A stretch of DNA of 48,806 nucleotides, from the NCBI GenBank assembly GCA_944323265.1, contig CALURX010000012.1, positions 1 through 48,806 on the forward strand, in the 5' to 3' direction. The notes under the pieces are model-generated. The model ran no database searches, was not told where the DNA came from, and was given only the letters and a program-made list of their open reading frames with translations. The stretch comes from Candidatus Gastranaerophilales bacterium (GTDB lineage: Bacteria; Cyanobacteriota; Vampirovibrionia; Gastranaerophilales; Gastranaerophilaceae). Shown piece after piece: positions 34,100 to 41,995 of this stretch. Position numbers and translations under genes: made by a program. How positions within the stretch are numbered: the first letter of the stretch is position 1; the number at the start of each line of letters is the position of its first letter.

Positions 34100-34182
34100 A
34101 TGTAACGATAATAAAGTTTAATCCCTAAATCCCTTCCTAACTAATTTTCCTAGCTTCTCGCCTCTTGTGAGAAGTTTTTTTT
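34100..34182 (+). ncRNA. Candidate small regulatory RNA with CU-rich seed
   Basis: About 80 nt between module B and a strong terminator, with no open reading frame of note. The single-stranded-looking middle carries ATCCCT twice, CCCTTCCT and TTTTCCT, complementary to Shine-Dalgarno sequences, as in many bacterial trans-acting small RNAs. The 5' end is an estimate from the promoter-like block. Confidence 0.45.
34154..34182 (+). terminator. Intrinsic terminator of the candidate small RNA
   Basis: 8-bp stem CTTCTCGC (34154-34161) with GTGAGAAG (34167-34174), one G-U pair, a 5-nt loop and eight T (34175-34182). It ends at the 3' edge of the opposite-strand radical SAM gene. Confidence 0.8.
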
Positions 34183-35674
34183 AGCTTCTTTTGAGAAGTC
34201 TTTTGTATTCATTTACAAGAAGATGTTTGGGCGGATAATTCTCGATAAAATCCCAGGGAAGCGGCTCTTCTATGTCAAATCCGTTTATAAATTTTGAGAT
34301 ATCCAGATTTAATTCTTTCAGGGCGGATTTATATGCGCCTATTTTTCCGCCTTTTTTGTATACTTCGATTAAAAACTGTGAAAGGGTTTCGTCGCCTCTT
34401 GAAAGAACTGTTTGCCAGTAGTCCCACTTTATGCTTGAAAATTTTGACTGGAAGCCGAGTTTTGCAAGCTCTTTTTCTAAAAATTTTTGTTTTTTCTCCA
34501 AGCTTTTAGTATCCTCTCTTTTGCACCACTGGAGCGGTGTTTGAGGCTTTGGAACAAATGTGGAGAAAGAAAATTCTATGTTAAAGCCCTTATTTTCTTC
34601 TTTTATAAGTTTTCCAAGGCGCAGAAATTCTTGAATGTCTTCTTCTGTCTCTGTCGGAATGCCTATCATTGAATAGATTTTCAGCCCTTTTAATCCGTTT
34701 TCGCGGGCAATTTTTACTGCATTTAGAATCTGGTCTTCTTTTAAATTTTTGTTTATAAATCGTCTCAGCCGTTCGCTTGCAGCCTCTATTGCGATTGTGG
34801 AGTGTTTTTGTCCGCCAAGTACAAGCGTTTGAACCATATGCGGGGTTACTGAATCTGTTCTGAGAGAAGAAATGCCGAGTTCAATTTTTCTTCCGGCTTC
34901 AATTTTTGCTCTTATGTAGTCCATTATTTCGTTAAATTTAGGATGGGCACTTATTTGTGCGCCGAGAAGCGCTATTTTATCAGTATTTTCAAGCCCCAAA
35001 TCTATGGCGTCAATTATTTTGTCATAATCATTTGCTCTAAAGGGCAGGTTTGTGTATGAGGCTGTGCAAAAAGCGCATCTGTTCATACATCCGCGTGCAA
35101 CCTCTATTATAAAAGTATCTTTAAAATAACTTTTGTCACTCAATATCGGTGTATAGATAACTTCGTTGAGTTCTACTGTAGCTTTTTTTACCGGATTGTT
35201 CGGGATATAAACCCCATCAATCTTTTTGAGAAGTTCAAGGGCTTCCGGCTTATCATTGTTTTTAAGAATCTCAAGAACTTTTCTGAAACATTCTTCACCG
35301 TCTCCGATAATCATAAAATCAAAAAAAGCTTTGTATGGTTCCGGATTTGTCGTAATTACAGGCCCGCCTGCAAAGATTAATGGCATAGAGTCATCTCTCA
35401 TCTTTGCGTAAAAAGGAAGGTTAAGTTTTTCTAAAATCTCAAACACTCCCATAAAGTCAAAATCAAATGACATCGAAAACGCGATTGCGCCTGCGTTTTT
35501 TGCGGATTTTATATTGTCCGTTGAAATCCTTTCAGCATTGATTCCTTCTGTCTGGTCAGCAATTTTATACAGCCACATATACCCGAGAGAAGCCAGCGCA
35601 AACTCTTCTATCGCAGGATATGCCATTAAGAGTTTGTACTCTCCAATATTCGGTTTGTATAAAAGTTTTTCCAT
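34181..35674 (-). CDS. Radical SAM protein, B12-binding-like N-terminal region
   Basis: A 497-residue protein. RGCMNRCAFC (CX3CX2C, at about residue 195) binds the 4Fe-4S cluster that cleaves S-adenosylmethionine. The N-terminal region resembles the cobalamin-binding-type domain of the radical SAM class that includes TIGR03960-like proteins (IFAGGPVITTNPEPY, then FDFMIIGDGEE). The C-terminal part includes an LRTDS and FVPKPQTPLQW pattern like that of tRNA- or ribosome-modifying members. Substrate unknown. A palindromic repeat lies 57 bp upstream of its start. Confidence 0.8.
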   Translation of the reverse strand: MEKLLYKPNIGEYKLLMAYPAIEEFALASLGYMWLYKIADQTEGINAERISTDNIKSAKNAGAIAFSMSFDFDFMGVFEILEKLNLPFYAKMRDDSMPLIFAGGPVITTNPEPYKAFFDFMIIGDGEECFRKVLEILKNNDKPEALELLKKIDGVYIPNNPVKKATVELNEVIYTPILSDKSYFKDTFIIEVARGCMNRCAFCTASYTNLPFRANDYDKIIDAIDLGLENTDKIALLGAQISAHPKFNEIMDYIRAKIEAGRKIELGISSLRTDSVTPHMVQTLVLGGQKHSTIAIEAASERLRRFINKNLKEDQILNAVKIARENGLKGLKIYSMIGIPTETEEDIQEFLRLGKLIKEENKGFNIEFSFSTFVPKPQTPLQWCKREDTKSLEKKQKFLEKELAKLGFQSKFSSIKWDYWQTVLSRGDETLSQFLIEVYKKGGKIGAYKSALKELNLDISKFINGFDIEEPLPWDFIENYPPKHLLVNEYKRLLKRS

Positions 35675-35730
35675 ATCTTTTGACTGTTTTGCCCCTTCAG
35701 GGTCTTGCCAACTTTGCGTTTTACTTGATT

Positions 35731-35768
35731 TCTGGTAAGATCCCGAAACAAGTTCGGGATGACAATAT
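35731..35768. repeat. REP-like palindromic repeat
   Basis: Arms ATCCCGAA (35740-35747) and TTCGGGAT (35753-35760) with loop ACAAG, then GACA. This hairpin-plus-GACA pattern is a widespread dispersed repeat type in bacteria; related pieces occur at 29537-29643. Confidence 0.7.
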
Positions 35769-35782
35769 TATTTATCTTTTCT

Positions 35783-36817
35783 CTAGTTTACGTTTTTAAT
35801 GTAAAGTTCTTCTATAAGCACGCAAACCGTTGCAGCGATTGCCGGTGCAAAGATTACGCCTATTACACCAAGGTGCTGCGCTGTTACGAATAGGAAGAAA
35901 TATATTATTAATGGGTGCAAGTCTAAGAATTTTCCGAAAATGTACGGTCTTATAAGGTTGTTTTCCGCCCACTGCGCGATACAAAATACAACTACTATTA
36001 AAATTAATGTTAGAGGCCCCATTTTGTACGCCATTAAAAGAGTTATAACAAGTGCAATTCCTGGGCCTACAACAGGAACAATATCAAGAATTGCGTTAAG
36101 AACTCCCAAAAGAAGCGCATAATCAACTTTTAGAATCATAAGCCCAAGTGTCATTATTATACCGACACTTGTAATAGTTACAATCTGCGCCATAACATAG
36201 CCGCCGATTTTCTGGGAGATTGTCTCAATTATTTCTTCTGCTTTTTCTTTCATTTGTTTCGGGAAAAAGCTGAGGTATGTCTTTCTGACGGTTGTTTTAT
36301 CTGCCATAAAATAATAAATAATAATACAAGCTGCAAGAAAGTATACAATTGCGGAAGCGAATTCCATACTCAAATTTATAGAGCTGTTTACAAATTTTGT
36401 CGTAAATCCTGAAGCAGATGTCAGTACATCGCCCATATCAAGCATCTGGCTTCCCGGAAGGCTTTTAAACAGTGAGCTGTTTAAAATTACGCTCTTTACC
36501 GTATTTATGTGCTCCGGAAGCAGGATAAGAAATGATTTAATCTGACGAGCTGCCACATAAATTATCGGAATAAAGAATCCAGCCGTTATTGCAAGAGCTC
36601 CTCCAAGTACAATTGTAGAGGCAAGTTCGCGATTCATTTTTTTTGAAGATACAAGCTTATCTACAAGAGGGTTCATAGAGCAGGCTATAACATACGATGC
36701 AAAAAACAGGATTGCAATGTCCTTGATTTTGGTGATAAATATCAAAAATAAAATTGCAATAATGAAAAATATTACGTTTTTTGCTGTAATATACTTTTTA
36801 AAAAATGAATCAAACAT
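35783..36817 (-). CDS. AI-2E family (PerM-like) membrane transporter
   Basis: A 344-residue integral membrane protein of the AI-2E/UPF0118 family, with about seven membrane segments: two near the N-terminus, a long extracytoplasmic loop (about 90-150), then a C-terminal cluster. The pattern NAILDIVPVVGPGIALV is diagnostic. Members export autoinducer-2 or act as sodium/proton antiporters; which applies here is unknown. AAGGAGC lies before the ATG. It is divergent from the ABC ATPase gene (87-bp gap). Confidence 0.9.
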   Translation of the reverse strand: MFDSFFKKYITAKNVIFFIIAILFLIFITKIKDIAILFFASYVIACSMNPLVDKLVSSKKMNRELASTIVLGGALAITAGFFIPIIYVAARQIKSFLILLPEHINTVKSVILNSSLFKSLPGSQMLDMGDVLTSASGFTTKFVNSSINLSMEFASAIVYFLAACIIIYYFMADKTTVRKTYLSFFPKQMKEKAEEIIETISQKIGGYVMAQIVTITSVGIIMTLGLMILKVDYALLLGVLNAILDIVPVVGPGIALVITLLMAYKMGPLTLILIVVVFCIAQWAENNLIRPYIFGKFLDLHPLIIYFFLFVTAQHLGVIGVIFAPAIAATVCVLIEELYIKNVN

Positions 36818-36892
36818 ATAAAAGCTCCTTATTTTTTATGATTCTATCATAAAATCATCCATATATATATTCAATTACCCAAAAGAAAGTGT

Positions 36893-36898
36893 TACAAT
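36893..36898 (+). promoter_or_regulatory. -10 box 6 nt before the ABC ATPase start
   Basis: TACAAT at 36893-36898, with the ATG at 36905 starting 6 nt later; TTCAAT (36870-36875) is a weak -35 at 17 bp. No ribosome site. Confidence 0.45.
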
Positions 36899-36904
36899 AC
36901 CCTC

Positions 36905-37684
36905 ATGGAAAATTTGTTAGAAATAAAAAATTTAGTTGTAGAATATACAAGTATAAAAAATGAGACAAAATCTGTTGTAAGAGCCGTTGATGATGTTTCT
37001 CTATGTATAAAAACCGGTGAAATCTATGCGCTTGCAGGAGAATCCGGCTGCGGCAAATCAACTCTTTCAAAGGCAATAACAAAGCTTGTCAAGCCAAAGT
37101 CCGGCGATATTTTATTTGAGGGTAAAAGTATCTTGAAGCATACAAAAGAAGAGGCAAGGCAGTATCCTCATAATGTGCAGATGGTGTTTCAAAATCCTTA
37201 TTCAAGTTTGAATCCAAAGATGAAAATCGGAGAAATTTTAAGAGAACCGCTTGATATTAATACAAAGTTTTCAAAAAACAGAAAGTCTGCGATTATAAAA
37301 AATGCGCTGGATGATGTCGGCTTAGCGCAAAGTGCGCTTGATTTATACCCGCATGAGTTTTCCGGCGGGCAACGACAGAGGATTGCTATTGCAAGAGCGC
37401 TTATTTTAAATCCCAAGCTGCTGATTGCAGACGAGCCGGTATCAGCGCTTGATGCAAGTATTCAGGCACAGATTATCAATCTTTTAAAAGAATTAAAAGA
37501 GAGCAGAGAATTAACAATTTTATTCATATCACACGATTTGAATGTTATAAGATATCTTGCGGACAGAGTCGGAATAATGTATTTTGGGAAATTGATAGAA
37601 GAGAATTATACAACTAATATTTTTAATTTTCCCAGGGAAGATTATACTAAAATCCTTTTATCATCTGCTCCAACTCTTGCTTAA
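36905..37684 (+). CDS. Oligopeptide-type ABC transporter ATP-binding protein
   Basis: A 259-residue ATPase of the Opp/Dpp F-subunit type. Walker A is GESGCGKS (45-52), the signature EFSGGQRQR (151-159) and Walker B LLIADEP (172-178). The QNPYSSLNPKM block after the Q-loop is typical of peptide/nickel importers. It has no permease or binding-protein neighbour, so it must work with subunits encoded elsewhere, or be a stand-alone ATPase. Its 3' end overlaps a convergent TPR gene by 38 bp. The upstream -10 box suggests a leaderless mRNA. Confidence 0.88.
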   Translation: MENLLEIKNLVVEYTSIKNETKSVVRAVDDVSLCIKTGEIYALAGESGCGKSTLSKAITKLVKPKSGDILFEGKSILKHTKEEARQYPHNVQMVFQNPYSSLNPKMKIGEILREPLDINTKFSKNRKSAIIKNALDDVGLAQSALDLYPHEFSGGQRQRIAIARALILNPKLLIADEPVSALDASIQAQIINLLKELKESRELTILFISHDLNVIRYLADRVGIMYFGKLIEENYTTNIFNFPREDYTKILLSSAPTLA

Positions 37685-39014
37685 CCGGGTAGATTGATTT
37701 TTTAGGAATTTTAACAGAGCCGACCAGGGTTTTGTATTTCTCGTCTTTGAATAAGTAAACGTCTATTGTATAATTTTCAAGTTCTTTTCTGGTGAAAATA
37801 TTTTTTCCGAACATAACTGTAATTTTTTCGGTTTTTCCGCCATTTGAATAAAGCGGTTTGGACTTGTGTACAATCTTTTGAGTAACAACTTCTTTTACTT
37901 TATCCCTGTTTCTGAGTACAAATTCTGCAGAAAGATTGTTAATATCATTATTAGATATGTTCTCAAAGGTATATGTCGGTCTGAGCTGGTATTTGAACCA
38001 TAGCTTTTTAATAACAAAAGAGTCTAGGTAAACATCTATATCATTTTTGTATACGACTTTTCTGTCAATAAAAATATCTATTGAATGAATTTTGTACCTG
38101 TAATATTTAGCCTGTGTAGGTCTGCCTGATAAATCCGCAATATTGGCTGCTTTCATAAGCGCTTTGCAGTAGGTTCCGTAATCAATATGCTGCGGAATTT
38201 TATCAAGCAGCGGCTCAAAATAGTCAACGGATTTTTCGGGATCTAGGTCAGAATAAATTATTGCAAGCTTATATTGTATGTTCAAATTCTTAGGATCGTA
38301 TTTTTCAGCCTTTTGTAAGAATCTTACCGCATCAGAATTGTATCCGCTTTTAACTAATATTCCTGCAGCTTCTGAATATGCGTTTACGAGTCTTACGATG
38401 ATTGCGTTATCAATTACTTTATCTTTACGTGAAAACTTGTCATAATAAAATTTTGCACGCTCATAGCTTTTTGCCGCACTTAGGAATTTGCCTATTGAAT
38501 AATATTTATCGCCCATTTCTATATACGAACGAGTTTTTTGTTTAATAAGCTTTTTGTCCTTTGTGTCCTTGACCGAGTTGAGCAGTCTTTGGGCTTCAGT
38601 AAAATCTTCTTTTGCAATCAAAACTCCTGCCAGTTTAAAATATGGTGTATAAACTCCGGGTTTTGCTTTTTCCAATGCCAGCTCATAGGCGATTTGTGCG
38701 TTATTATAATCGTGCACGGTTTCGTATAAATAACCTACGTGCATACAAATACTGTATTTTTGGTTCTTTAAATCTTTCATCAAGTCAGATTGCATAACAA
38801 CCTGTTTTGCAATCTGTTCTTCCATTTTTGCTTTCTCTTCAATGTTTACATATAGATTTTTAATCATCTCGTTTCGAGCATGAATTGCAAGCCCGGTTGT
38901 TATTATGAGAGCTGCTAAGAACGAAAGCGAAATGGTTCTTATGTATTCCATAAGAACTCTGCTTTTTGATTTCTCTCTATTGTATTTAGATTTTCGCTTT
39001 TCTTCTTTAATCAT
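37647..39014 (-). CDS. TPR protein with N-terminal membrane anchor
   Basis: A 455-residue protein. After about 23 basic residues comes one membrane segment (TISLSFLAALIITTGLAI, about 28-45), so the rest is probably periplasmic. Residues about 90-310 hold tetratricopeptide repeats (VGYLYETVHDYNNAQIAYELALEKAKP and later RFLQKAEKYDPKNLNIQYKLAIIYSD). The C-terminal 140 residues are a separate beta-rich domain (VTQKIVHKSKPLYSNGGKTEKI). Likely a scaffold for an envelope complex; partner unknown. It overlaps mgtC upstream by 8 nt (ATGATTAA). Confidence 0.8.
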   Translation of the reverse strand: MIKEEKRKSKYNREKSKSRVLMEYIRTISLSFLAALIITTGLAIHARNEMIKNLYVNIEEKAKMEEQIAKQVVMQSDLMKDLKNQKYSICMHVGYLYETVHDYNNAQIAYELALEKAKPGVYTPYFKLAGVLIAKEDFTEAQRLLNSVKDTKDKKLIKQKTRSYIEMGDKYYSIGKFLSAAKSYERAKFYYDKFSRKDKVIDNAIIVRLVNAYSEAAGILVKSGYNSDAVRFLQKAEKYDPKNLNIQYKLAIIYSDLDPEKSVDYFEPLLDKIPQHIDYGTYCKALMKAANIADLSGRPTQAKYYRYKIHSIDIFIDRKVVYKNDIDVYLDSFVIKKLWFKYQLRPTYTFENISNNDINNLSAEFVLRNRDKVKEVVTQKIVHKSKPLYSNGGKTEKITVMFGKNIFTRKELENYTIDVYLFKDEKYKTLVGSVKIPKKSIYPVKQELEQMIKGF

Positions 39015-39726
39015 TTAGTTCCTGCAGATGGACTGAATCCGGTTCTATGATGCCGATAAGTTTGTTATAAATATTATTAACTTTTTTTTGGTTTCCCAGC
39101 TCGAAAATTGTTGATATTTTAGATTTTTCCGGATTCTCAATCAATCTTTTAGAGGTAAAATCTCTAAGTTCTCCGACTTTAGAGGTTAAAAAGTCGTAAA
39201 TTTTGGAGACTTCATCTCTTTTACAGTATATGGTTAATTTGTATCTTCTGATTCGTTTTCCGCTTGAAGGCAGGAATTGTCGTTCAAATATTCTGATTAA
39301 AGTTAAAACAGCAACACTCAGAACTGTTGCAATTATTGCAATGTCAAAAATCCCTGCTCCGCATGCCATCCCGATACTTGCCGAAATCCACAGAGTTGCG
39401 GCTGTTGTTAAGCCAAAAACCATCGGGCCGTTTCTTAGTACAGTACCTGCGCCGATAAAACCGATACCGGTGACGATTTGTGCCGCAACACGTGAGGTGT
39501 CTCTTATACCTGTTGCGTTATTTACAATAACATTGTCTCCGGGTGCATAGGTCGGAAATCCGTAGATTGAAATAAGTGTAAAAATACAGGCACCTAAGCA
39601 CACAAGAATATGGGTTCTCAAACCTGCGTACTTATTGGTTAATTCTCTTTCAAGCCCCAGTGCAAATCCTAAGATTAGCGCCATAAACAGTCTTATAATA
39701 AAATCTGCGTTAAAAAAAGTTTCCAT
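39007..39726 (-). CDS. MgtC/SapB family membrane protein
   Basis: About 239 residues. The N-terminal membrane domain has the MgtC signature (FALGLERE, then AGLRTHILVCLGACIFTLIS, then GIGFIGAGTVLR), and the C-terminal domain is a small ACT-like cytoplasmic domain. MgtC proteins act in magnesium homeostasis and, in pathogens, inhibit the F-type ATPase. Start: the ATG at 39726 has GGGAGAG just upstream; an ATG at 39759 reads through that ribosome site and is rejected. Confidence 0.88.
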   Translation of the reverse strand: METFFNADFIIRLFMALILGFALGLERELTNKYAGLRTHILVCLGACIFTLISIYGFPTYAPGDNVIVNNATGIRDTSRVAAQIVTGIGFIGAGTVLRNGPMVFGLTTAATLWISASIGMACGAGIFDIAIIATVLSVAVLTLIRIFERQFLPSSGKRIRRYKLTIYCKRDEVSKIYDFLTSKVGELRDFTSKRLIENPEKSKISTIFELGNQKKVNNIYNKLIGIIEPDSVHLQELND

Positions 39727-39788
39727 TAAATCTTCTCTCCCTATGAGATAATAATACAATATTTACACTAAAAATACAATCTGGAGGG

Positions 39789-39817
39789 TAGGCAAAGCCG
39801 TAAATTTTATGTATAAT
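39789..39817 (+). promoter_or_regulatory. Promoter giving a leaderless dgt transcript
   Basis: TAGGCA (39789-39794), 17-bp spacer, TATAAT (39812-39817). The ATG at 39824 lies 6 nt after the -10 box. Confidence 0.6.
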
Positions 39818-39823
39818 ACCGGT

Positions 39824-40849
39824 ATGGAATGTGAAACAATAAAAGAAAGGTTAGAAAATCAGGAGTATGAGCTTCTTAGTCCTTATGCAACAAAATGTAA
39901 GGACTCAAAAGGCAGAAAGCGCCCGAGAACGGAAGAGTACGAAATCAGAACTGAATTCCAAAGAGACAGAGATAAAATTTTGCATTCCAAATCGTTTCGC
40001 AGACTTAAGCACAAAACTCAGGTTTTCTTGTCTCCGTATAATGACCATTTCAGAACAAGATTAACCCACACCCTTGAGGTTGCGCAGATTGGAAGAACAA
40101 TGGCGCGGGCTTTAAAACTGAATGAGGATTTAGTAGAAGCAATTTCTCTGGGGCACGATCTGGGGCATACAGCTTTTGGGCATTGCGGTGAAGGAACTCT
40201 CGATGAACTTTTACCAAATGGGTTTCACCATAATCTTCAGAGTGTAAGGGTTGTCGAAGTGCTTGAAGATATGAATTTGTGCCGCGAAACAGTTGACGGA
40301 ATCCTGACACACACGTGGGGGTATAAACCTAAAACCCCTGAGGCTCAAGTTGTTCAGTATGCGGATAAGATTGCGTATATAAACCACGATATTGAGGATT
40401 CAATAAGGGCAGGAATTATATCGGAAAAGGATTTACCTTCGGATTGCGTAAAATATTTTTCATCTAACCAGTCTGCAAGACTTAGTAAGATGATACATGA
40501 TGTTATAACAAGCTCTATGGATAAACCGAAAGTTACAATGTCGGAAGAAGGCTGGTTTTATGTAACAAAGCTTAGAACCTGGATGTTTGATAATGTATAC
40601 CTGGATCCGATTGCAAAGGCAGAGGAGAGGAAATCTAAAAATATTATAAAATCTTTGTTTGAGTATTATTATGAAATGCTGCAGCCATATTATGAGAAAG
40701 AAGAAATTCCGCAAATTGTAACTGATTATATTTCCGGCATGACTGATCAGTATGCAATAAGAAGGTACAAGGATTTATTTATACCAATGCCTCTTGCAGA
40801 AAAAACAAGTGATGATGCGCTTTTAAAAAAAGCCAGAGAAAGAGAATGA
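39824..40849 (+). CDS. dgt: Deoxyguanosinetriphosphate triphosphohydrolase-like protein
   Basis: A 341-residue HD-domain dNTPase that hydrolyses dGTP (or dNTPs) to the nucleoside and tripolyphosphate. HD residues are His82 in LTHTLEVAQIG and His111-Asp112 in GHDLGHTAFGH, with QYADKIAYINHDIED later as the fourth ligand region. It begins with the family block RRLKHKTQVFL. I take the ATG at 39824: an upstream ATG at 39809 overlaps the TATAAT box. lipM follows with a 4-nt overlap. Belongs to the shorter dGTPase clade. Confidence 0.92.
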   Translation: MECETIKERLENQEYELLSPYATKCKDSKGRKRPRTEEYEIRTEFQRDRDKILHSKSFRRLKHKTQVFLSPYNDHFRTRLTHTLEVAQIGRTMARALKLNEDLVEAISLGHDLGHTAFGHCGEGTLDELLPNGFHHNLQSVRVVEVLEDMNLCRETVDGILTHTWGYKPKTPEAQVVQYADKIAYINHDIEDSIRAGIISEKDLPSDCVKYFSSNQSARLSKMIHDVITSSMDKPKVTMSEEGWFYVTKLRTWMFDNVYLDPIAKAEERKSKNIIKSLFEYYYEMLQPYYEKEEIPQIVTDYISGMTDQYAIRRYKDLFIPMPLAEKTSDDALLKKARERE

Positions 40850-41505
40850 GATATTTAGGGTTTAGCGTAAATACAGGTGCAGAGAATATGCAGCTGGACG
40901 AGAAGATGCTTGAAGATGCGATTGCAAACCATATTCAAGAGCCGATTTTTAGGCTATATGGCTGGTCTCCCAGATGTATTTCTCTCGGGCGAAACCAGAA
41001 GGATAGTTTTTTAACCGGAGAAATTCCTGCTGTGCGCAGGCTGACAGGAGGAAGGGCGCTTCTTCACGACGACGAGATTACTTATAGCTGCGTGTTTCCG
41101 GTTTCCTATATTCCGAACGGAGAAAGTGTTACAGAATCATATAAGTATATCTCAGGTATTCTTATTAATTTTTTTAAGACACTTGGAGTAGAGCTTGATT
41201 TTGGCGAAAATAAAAAGGTTTCTACAAATTTTGATTACTGTATGTTATTATCAACCGGCGCAGATGTGTGTTATAAGGGGCAAAAAATTATAGGCTCGGC
41301 CCAGTGCAGAAAACAGGGGTATATATTACAGCACGGTTCAATTCTCTTTGGTTATGATAAAGAATTATTAGAACATTTGTTTAATGAAAAAGTGCAGGGA
41401 ATTGTGACTGTAAAAGAAATCCTTCCTGATATGACGAAAGAGGATTTTGTTTCGAAATTTGAGGATTATATAATTTCGCTGCCTATGATGTTATACAGTC
41501 TGTAA
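40846..41505 (+). CDS. Lipoate/octanoate protein ligase-family transferase, LipM-like
   Basis: A 219-residue BPL/LplA/LipB-family protein. RRLTGGRALLHDDEITYS (64-81) and GQKIIGSAQ with Lys147 are conserved. Cys132 aligns with the catalytic Cys of LipM (octanoyl-ACP:protein transferase) and would favour that over a lipoate ligase; the alignment was by eye. ATG overlaps the dgt stop (4 nt). The 3' end overlaps the convergent NUDIX gene by 15 nt. Confidence 0.8.
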   Translation: MRYLGFSVNTGAENMQLDEKMLEDAIANHIQEPIFRLYGWSPRCISLGRNQKDSFLTGEIPAVRRLTGGRALLHDDEITYSCVFPVSYIPNGESVTESYKYISGILINFFKTLGVELDFGENKKVSTNFDYCMLLSTGADVCYKGQKIIGSAQCRKQGYILQHGSILFGYDKELLEHLFNEKVQGIVTVKEILPDMTKEDFVSKFEDYIISLPMMLYSL

Positions 41506-41994
41506 TTTATTTAATGATTCCAATAAGAAGTCTTCTGCAAGGCCGTGGTGCAATATAGCGTCTTTTGCCTCTTCGATACTATACCATCTGGCATAATCAA
41601 CTTCATTATTTAAGATAACTTTTTCACTTTCTGCAACAGTTATAAAATTACATATCAGATTGTTTGATAGCGGGAAATACTGACTTGCATTAAATTTGAA
41701 TTTTTGAATCTTCAACCCGACTTCTTCTCCGATTTCTCTTATGAGAGCGTCTTCCAGAGTTTCACCTTTACTTACATATCCTGCAACAAGTATGTTCCAG
41801 TCTTTTCCGTATTGTCTTATAAGTAGGATTTTAGATAAATCGTTGTTATAAATTACTGTGCTCACAGCGACACTAAATGTCGGAAATCTGTAGGCATCAC
41901 AGGTCGGGCAATACGGCACCAGCCCTTCGCTGATTCCGCAATTAAAACATTCTTTTGATATTAATTTTGTTCCGCATTCACTGCAATATTGCAT
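41491..41994 (-). CDS. Zinc-ribbon NUDIX hydrolase
   Basis: About 167 residues. The N-terminal zinc ribbon (CSEC at 4-7, CFNC at 16-19, and CPTC) resembles that of NADH pyrophosphatase NudC. The NUDIX box GX5EX7REUXEEXGU is complete in GYVSKGETLEDALIREIGEEVGL (split: GYVSKGE, TLEDALI, REIGEEVGL). Substrate probably a nucleotide diphosphate such as NAD(H), unconfirmed. The ATG at 41994 has AGAGG 8 nt upstream; a start at 42033 would overlap rlmD by 38 nt and is rejected. Confidence 0.82.
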   Translation of the reverse strand: MQYCSECGTKLISKECFNCGISEGLVPYCPTCDAYRFPTFSVAVSTVIYNNDLSKILLIRQYGKDWNILVAGYVSKGETLEDALIREIGEEVGLKIQKFKFNASQYFPLSNNLICNFITVAESEKVILNNEVDYARWYSIEEAKDAILHHGLAEDFLLESLNKLQTV

Positions 41995-41995
41995 T

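Noticed and set aside
39759-39761. Upstream ATG of the mgtC gene
   Set aside because: It reads through GGGAGAG, the ribosome site of the ATG at 39726.
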